Shown here in pieces: positions 60,196 to 64,000 of a DNA stretch of 64,000 bases; the first letter of the stretch is position 1, and each line of letters begins with the position of its first letter. The stretch covers positions 434,001-498,000 of the forward strand of contig NZ_JBMMUF010000001.1 in the NCBI RefSeq assembly GCF_049257235.1, written 5' to 3'. The notes under the pieces were generated by a model. The model was not told the origin of the DNA. It saw nothing but the letters and a program-made list of their open reading frames with translations, and did no database searches. The position numbers and the translations under genes were made by a program. This DNA comes from Pseudoalteromonas sp049257235. Lineage in GTDB: Bacteria > Pseudomonadota > Gammaproteobacteria > Enterobacterales > Alteromonadaceae.

Positions 60196-61101
60196 ATGTC
60201 CGCTTTGTCGGTTCACGCCACTGATCAAACCGCTATTTACGTTCAAGGTGAAGATGCAAAGTCCTATTTACAAGGACAACTGACTCAAGATTTAAACGAT
60301 GTGACTGCCAGCAAGTGGCTCTGGGCTGGCCATTGTAGCGCCAAAGGTAAACTTTGGGCATGCTTTCGCGTATGTGAATACCAAAATGGCTATGCGCTAT
60401 TTTGCAGCAAAGCAGAAGCGCACATCGCACTGGCCGAATTAAAAAAGTATGCCGTATTCAGCAAAGTTGAAATCAGCGCAACTAATGCTCCAGTGTTAGG
60501 TCTCATCGCCACCCAAGAGCAGCTTGCTAGCGAACTCAATATCACTGTAGAGCACCCAGTAACAGTCCATGGCGAAGCGCTAATATTACAGCTCGATGTC
60601 AATCGTTATCTTGTTGCTGGTCCCTGCGCATTGTCAGCACAAAGCGATAGTACACAACAATTTAGTACCCTACAGATCAAAGCCGGTGAGCCAAGTTTAA
60701 ATGCTGCGGCTATTAATGAATACGTACCACAAATGGTTAACTTACAAGCGCTTGGTGGTATCAGTTTTACCAAGGGATGTTACACTGGCCAAGAGACTGT
60801 GGCGCGTATGAAGTACCTAGGTAAAAATAAACGCGCTATGTTTATAGTTAAGGCGGCTCACTCTGAGCTATTGAGTGAAACAGCGCAAAACGAAGAGCAG
60901 ATGCTCGACTTAGAGCGCCAAGTTGGCCAGAACTGGCGCCGTGCAGGGTCATTAATTTCTCAAGCTTGCCATGATGGCGAGTTAGTTGGCTTAGCTGTGT
61001 TGCCAAACGATACTGAGCTCGATACTCAGCTTCGTGCAAAACATGCTCCTGAGGTGGTGTTTACTCTTGAGCCACTACCTTACTCAATTAACGCAGAATA
61101 A
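60196..61101 (+). CDS. ygfZ: Folate-binding Fe-S assembly protein YgfZ
   Basis: YgfZ of 301 residues belongs to the GcvT-like family and has the signature KGCYTGQE with its redox Cys. The N-terminal YVQGEDAKSYLQGQLTQDL and C-terminal GELVGLAVLPNDTELDTQLR also fit. It is tetrahydrofolate-dependent and assists Fe-S enzymes and tRNA modification by MiaB. AAGGAG lies 8 bases before the ATG. slyD follows 12 bases downstream. Confidence 0.95.
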   Translation: MSALSVHATDQTAIYVQGEDAKSYLQGQLTQDLNDVTASKWLWAGHCSAKGKLWACFRVCEYQNGYALFCSKAEAHIALAELKKYAVFSKVEISATNAPVLGLIATQEQLASELNITVEHPVTVHGEALILQLDVNRYLVAGPCALSAQSDSTQQFSTLQIKAGEPSLNAAAINEYVPQMVNLQALGGISFTKGCYTGQETVARMKYLGKNKRAMFIVKAAHSELLSETAQNEEQMLDLERQVGQNWRRAGSLISQACHDGELVGLAVLPNDTELDTQLRAKHAPEVVFTLEPLPYSINAE

Positions 61102-61113
61102 TCAGGATTTATT

Positions 61114-61599
61114 ATGAATATAGCCGAGAACAAAGTCGTAACCATGCACTACAGTGTGGTTGATAAGGCCGACAACACCATCGACAACACCTTTGATGGC
61201 GAGCCACTCGTTTTCATCGTTGGCACAGGCTTTTTGATCCCCGGCCTAGAGCAAGCGTTGATGGGCAAACAAGCGGGTGACACTTTTAGTGTTTCTGTAG
61301 AACCACAAGATGGCTATGGCGAGCGTCATGAACAACTGATGCAAGCTGTTCCTAAGTCAATGTTTGAAGGTATGGATATTGAAGTGGGCATGCAGTTTCG
61401 TGCAACCACTGATGATGGCGAACAAACTGTAATCATCGTCGATATTCAAGGAGAAGACGTCATTGTTGATGGCAACCACCCACTCGCTGGTATCGCCTTA
61501 AAATTTGATGTTGAAGTGGTTGATGTGCGTGATGCAACAGCTGAAGAGCTGGCACACGGTCACGTTCATGGTGAAGGTGGTTGTGGTCACGACCACTAA
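61114..61599 (+). CDS. slyD: FKBP-type peptidyl-prolyl isomerase SlyD
   Basis: The 161-residue FKBP has the SlyD form with an insert-in-flap domain: EPLVFIVGTGFLIPGLEQAL, then VEPQDGYGERHEQLMQAVPK and AGIALKFDVEVVDVRDATAE. The short metal-binding tail is HGHVHGEGGCGHDH. It is a cytoplasmic proline isomerase and chaperone; in E. coli it delivers Ni2+ to hydrogenase and aids twin-arginine substrates. The tail is shorter than that of E. coli. Confidence 0.95.
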   Translation: MNIAENKVVTMHYSVVDKADNTIDNTFDGEPLVFIVGTGFLIPGLEQALMGKQAGDTFSVSVEPQDGYGERHEQLMQAVPKSMFEGMDIEVGMQFRATTDDGEQTVIIVDIQGEDVIVDGNHPLAGIALKFDVEVVDVRDATAEELAHGHVHGEGGCGHDH

Positions 61600-61620
61600 T
61601 AGCACTGCACAATGACACAA

Positions 61621-61644
61621 AAAAGGACGCTAACGCGTCCTTTT
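61621..61644. terminator. Bidirectional terminator between slyD and the PH-like gene
   Basis: AAAAGGACGC-TAAC-GCGTCCTTTT is a 10-bp stem with A and T ends. It serves slyD on the plus strand and the convergent membrane gene on the minus strand. Confidence 0.9.
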
Positions 61645-61649
61645 GTACT

Positions 61650-62087
61650 TTATGATTCTTGCGCTGGTATATGCTCATTGATGATCGCGGCAAGGTTATC
61701 GGCATCATTACTTCCGACACGATAAAATGTGCCATCGTGCATCTCTAGCGCTACCGCGGCGAAGCCATTAGCGCTGTAAACCCAGCCATCATGAGTGATG
61801 CGCATACCAATGCCGTGACGAAATGAATTACTCACTACAGCGACTGATTTTATGTCGTTAAAATGCACGCGCTTCTTAGCAATACCAGGGCCGAAAAACC
61901 ACTCAACTCCCTGCTCGTCTACTTTTACCGTCAGGCCATGAAATAAGAATCCACACAGTATCAAAATAGCAGCAAACACAAGCAAGGGTACATCACCCCC
62001 CATCAAGTAAAAGGCCATGCCCACGAAGGCGCCAATCCAAAGCAAGATAGCGAAAATGGCCCAAGCATACTGTTTATGTTGATACAT
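61650..62087 (-). CDS. Membrane protein with PH-like domain, unknown function
   Basis: The protein of about 145 residues has two membrane helices at the start (YAWAIFAILLWIGAFVGMAF and VPLLVFAAILILCGFLFHGL). A beta-rich C-terminus follows with VKVDEQGVEWFFGPGIAKKR, HFNDIKSVAVVSNSF and YRVGSNDADNLAAII, like bacterial PH-domain proteins. The function is unknown. I use the ATG at 62087; the frame is open to a TTG at 62123. Confidence 0.65.
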   Translation of the reverse strand: MYQHKQYAWAIFAILLWIGAFVGMAFYLMGGDVPLLVFAAILILCGFLFHGLTVKVDEQGVEWFFGPGIAKKRVHFNDIKSVAVVSNSFRHGIGMRITHDGWVYSANGFAAVALEMHDGTFYRVGSNDADNLAAIINEHIPAQES

Positions 62088-62143
62088 GATAAAAAAGACT
62101 CCAATGATTACTGCAATAAACAAACAGCAAAGATCAACACGCC

Positions 62144-62959
62144 CTAGTTAAAGCTATAAACAAAGGTCGCGCTAAGCTCAGCATCATAACTGCGCTTGTC
62201 ACTCTCTGGCTTTGAGTTATAACGGTACAAATAGGCAAACTTCAGGCTCAATTGCCCCATAATTTGGCTGATTAATGATGTTTCTGATTTAAGGCGGGAA
62301 TTATGCCCTGAAAGTGACTGCTCAGCACTCACAAACTGGTTAAAGCGGGTGCGCTTTGACACTTTACGCTCCCATTGCAACGCCAAACGCAGCAGATAAC
62401 CCGTTACGTTTTCTCCAGCCACCTCTGGAGTGGCTTCATTTTTTTGGCTGCGAGAGTGATATAAGCCCGGGCCGATATCAAAATCTACGGTATTCTTTAC
62501 GCCCCTATAGAGCCGATTACCATACCCAGTTGCAACCGTAGTCTTGTATTCAAGACCCGAGAACTCATCGTCTTCATAGTCGGCATAAAGAAACAGTGAC
62601 GCATCTTTTGAACCCACTTTGTAGTTAGACTGCGCTGACGCGAAAAAACGCTGTGCAGAAACCGTACTTTCACCGGTTTCGCTATCAACGTCACGTCTGT
62701 ACAGGGAGTCAAACTTGAACTGATTACGCCAATGCTCGAAGTCCTGATAGACATTGCCACGCAACTTAAAACTGGTTGAGTCGGTGTTACCACTAGTGAC
62801 AATAAACCCGAACTCGGCATCACCGTAGAACATTTCACCTTTGTGGATTTCATGAATTTCTGCGTCTGTTAATTGTCCATACTCGTGGAAGTCCTCAAAT
62901 GGGTCGACGGCCCAACAACTCACACTCCAACAGCCAACAATGAGAGGCAAAAAACGCAT
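62144..62959 (-). CDS. DUF481 outer-membrane protein
   Basis: The protein of 271 residues has a signal peptide (MRFLPLIVGCWSVSCWAVDP). It shows the DUF481 (YdiY-like) beta-barrel pattern with aromatic alternation: AEFGFIVTSGNTDSTSFKLR, YADYEDDEFSGLEYKTTVAT and the C-terminal LKFAYLYRYNSKPESDKRSY, ending YSFN. YdiY in E. coli is an outer-membrane protein linked to osmotic and acid stress. It lies 9 bases after the DUF440 gene and may be cotranscribed. No partner is clear. Confidence 0.85.
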   Translation of the reverse strand: MRFLPLIVGCWSVSCWAVDPFEDFHEYGQLTDAEIHEIHKGEMFYGDAEFGFIVTSGNTDSTSFKLRGNVYQDFEHWRNQFKFDSLYRRDVDSETGESTVSAQRFFASAQSNYKVGSKDASLFLYADYEDDEFSGLEYKTTVATGYGNRLYRGVKNTVDFDIGPGLYHSRSQKNEATPEVAGENVTGYLLRLALQWERKVSKRTRFNQFVSAEQSLSGHNSRLKSETSLISQIMGQLSLKFAYLYRYNSKPESDKRSYDAELSATFVYSFN

Positions 62960-62968
62960 AACAACTAC

Positions 62969-63283
62969 TTATTCTTTCCAAATGATGTGACAAAAAGGTG
63001 CGTCTTGGTCGCGGCTGATCAGCACACGCGCAAACACTAAATCCTGATTTTCTAATTCAAGGCCTATTGTTACTTCACTGTAGAATTCTGGCTCAATTTC
63101 CATTGCCACAATTTCATGCCATTGTTCGCTTGGTGCACTTTCTTCAATAAAACCAAGTGCTTCACGATGCGCATTGAAATCATCAATGTCCTGTTCACTG
63201 AGGTGCTCAGGCGCAAGCTCCAAAAACACTTCGTACGCCTGATGCGTAATTTCTTCTTCTGTTAATAAACGAGGTCCCGACAT
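62969..63283 (-). CDS. DUF440 (YciU/HI1450) dsDNA-mimic-type protein
   Basis: The protein of 104 residues is acidic with the DUF440 pattern: RLLTEEEITHQAYEVFLELA, FYSEVTIGLELENQDLVFAR and the end CHIIWKE. HI1450 from Haemophilus has a fold and charge pattern proposed to mimic duplex DNA and to bind HU-like proteins. About 25 of 104 residues are Asp or Glu. It precedes the DUF481 gene. Confidence 0.88.
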   Translation of the reverse strand: MSGPRLLTEEEITHQAYEVFLELAPEHLSEQDIDDFNAHREALGFIEESAPSEQWHEIVAMEIEPEFYSEVTIGLELENQDLVFARVLISRDQDAPFCHIIWKE

Positions 63284-63358
63284 GATGACGTCTTTGTTAA
63301 CTTATTTTCGCCGATGATAACAAAAGTTTTCACTAATGTGCACAGACATACGACCAAT

Positions 63359-63380
63359 AAAAAGCCGGGATATTCCCGGC
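63359..63380 (-). terminator. Terminator after the RND pump gene
   Basis: GCCGGGA-TAT-TCCCGGC is followed by five T residues on the minus strand, 32 bases past the stop. Confidence 0.85.
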
Positions 63381-63411
63381 TTATTCAATTGTTGATACTT
63401 TCACAGTGCGA

Positions 63412-64000
63412 TCAGGGGGCAAACTTGCTTTTTACAGCTTCACGCATGTTCTGGATGTAGCTGTAGAACAGTGGCACCAACAAGGTACCAAGCACGGTGG
63501 CAGCAATCATACCTGACATCACCGTAACCCCCAAAGACACGCGACTTGCGGCGCCTGCACCACTGGCTAGCACTAACGGCAGTACACCTAATATGAACGA
63601 TAGCGCCGTCATCAACACGGCGCGAAAACGTTGCTGCGCAGCGAACAAGGCAGCATCAAAAATACTCTTTCCTTGTGCTCGTAGCTCCATTGCAAACTCG
63701 ACTATCAGAATAGCCGTTTTGGTCGACATACCAATGAGTAACACGAAGCCGACTTGAGCATAAATGTTGTTGGTCATGCCAATCATAAACAAGGTGCTCA
63801 TGGCTCCGAATATTGCCAGCGGTACCGCGGCGATAACCGAAAAGGGAATGGTCCAACTCTCGTATTGCGCAACAAGGAACAAAAATACAAACAATACCGC
63901 GAGCCCAAACAATACGCCGGCGACATCACCTGCCATAATTTCTTGGCGCGTTTGCCCTGCCCAGTCGAAAACATAGCCACTTGGTAGCTGTGTCGATAGC
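63412..64000 (-). CDS. RND efflux transporter, C-terminal part (5' end outside window)
   Basis: The frame is open to the right edge, giving about 195 residues of the C-terminus. It starts in the periplasmic loop (LPSGYVFDWAGQTRQEIMAG) and continues through the last five membrane helices (VLFGLAVLFVFLFLVAQYES, VGFVLLIGMSTKTAILIVEF, FRAVLMTALSFILGVLPLVL and LGTLLVPLFYSYIQ). The conserved VEFAMELRAQGKSIFDA and RFRAVLMTALSF fit the AcrB/MexB (HAE1) family. It is a proton-driven drug exporter. The partner membrane-fusion gene would lie to the right. Confidence 0.93.
   Translation of the reverse strand, partial: LSTQLPSGYVFDWAGQTRQEIMAGDVAGVLFGLAVLFVFLFLVAQYESWTIPFSVIAAVPLAIFGAMSTLFMIGMTNNIYAQVGFVLLIGMSTKTAILIVEFAMELRAQGKSIFDAALFAAQQRFRAVLMTALSFILGVLPLVLASGAGAASRVSLGVTVMSGMIAATVLGTLLVPLFYSYIQNMREAVKSKFAP

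Overview
The window is a chromosomal segment of a marine gammaproteobacterium, most likely Pseudoalteromonas or a close Alteromonadales relative. This is inferred from gene order and protein character: polar-flagellum genes in Vibrio/Pseudoalteromonas style (flgA, flgMN, cheVR, flgB-L, several flagellins, flaG, fliDS, FlgO/P/T accessory proteins), the Enterobacteria-like blocks rlmD-relA-mazG-pyrG-eno, rppH-ptsP-lgt-thyA and rpoE-rseABC-lepA-lepB-rnc-era-recO-pdxJ, moderate GC, and dispersed intergenic repeats with ATACCAATT-type ends. No prophage, insertion sequence, CRISPR array or rRNA operon was seen.

Region 1 (1-29.5 kb) is flagellar. From left to right on the minus strand: a partial FlaA1/PseB/LegB-type nucleotide-sugar dehydratase and a Maf flagellin glycosyltransferase; a FliT-like protein, FliS, FliD and FlaG; three flagellins; then flgL, K, J, I, H, G, F, E, D, C, B, cheR and cheV. 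On the plus strand flgA, flgM and flgN follow. After a repeat-bearing gap come flgP (minus) and flgT (plus), a peroxiredoxin-glutaredoxin fusion, a tRNA-Arg(CCT) and a tandem set of three FlgO-domain proteins. Reading the gaps by eye gives a coherent control map. RpoN (-24/-12) sites lie before maf, flagellin 2, flgJ, flgF, flgB, flgA, flgP, flgT and the FlgO set. FliA (sigma-28) sites lie before flagellins 1 and 3 and before flgM. Terminator hairpins separate the units. The expected hierarchy is RpoN-driven basal body, hook and H-ring first, then FliA-driven filament once FlgM is exported. Placing the maf unit and one flagellin on RpoN links glycosylation to early assembly.

Region 2 (29.5-37.1 kb) holds thyA, lgt, a TauE/SafE permease, ptsP and rppH on the minus strand. 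A 412-bp AT-rich gap with a cluster of DnaA-box-like 9-mers follows, then mutH, a small membrane protein, a dispersed repeat and a small lipoprotein.

Region 3 (37.1-48.8 kb) is eno, pyrG, mazG, relA and rlmD (minus), barA (plus), an MgtC-like protein, a second copy of the dispersed repeat and a small MBOAT-like membrane protein. Region 4 (48.8-57.6 kb) is a DUF1289 protein, pdxJ, recO, era, rnc, lepB, lepA, rseC, rseB, rseA and rpoE, with a candidate sigma-E promoter upstream of rpoE. Region 5 (57.7-64 kb) is nadB, a YgfX/CptA-like protein, sdhE, ygfZ, slyD, a PH-like membrane protein, a DUF481 outer-membrane protein, a DUF440 dsDNA-mimic-type protein and the C-terminal end of an RND pump.

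Most of the window is conserved housekeeping. The less ordinary parts are the three FlgO paralogs under a consensus RpoN promoter, the split sigma-factor control and apparent gene conversion in the flagellin array, the structured RNA-like region between flagellins 2 and 3, the DnaA-box cluster beside mutH, and two intergenic repeat families. All promoter and hairpin calls come from visual motif matching and have not been scored.
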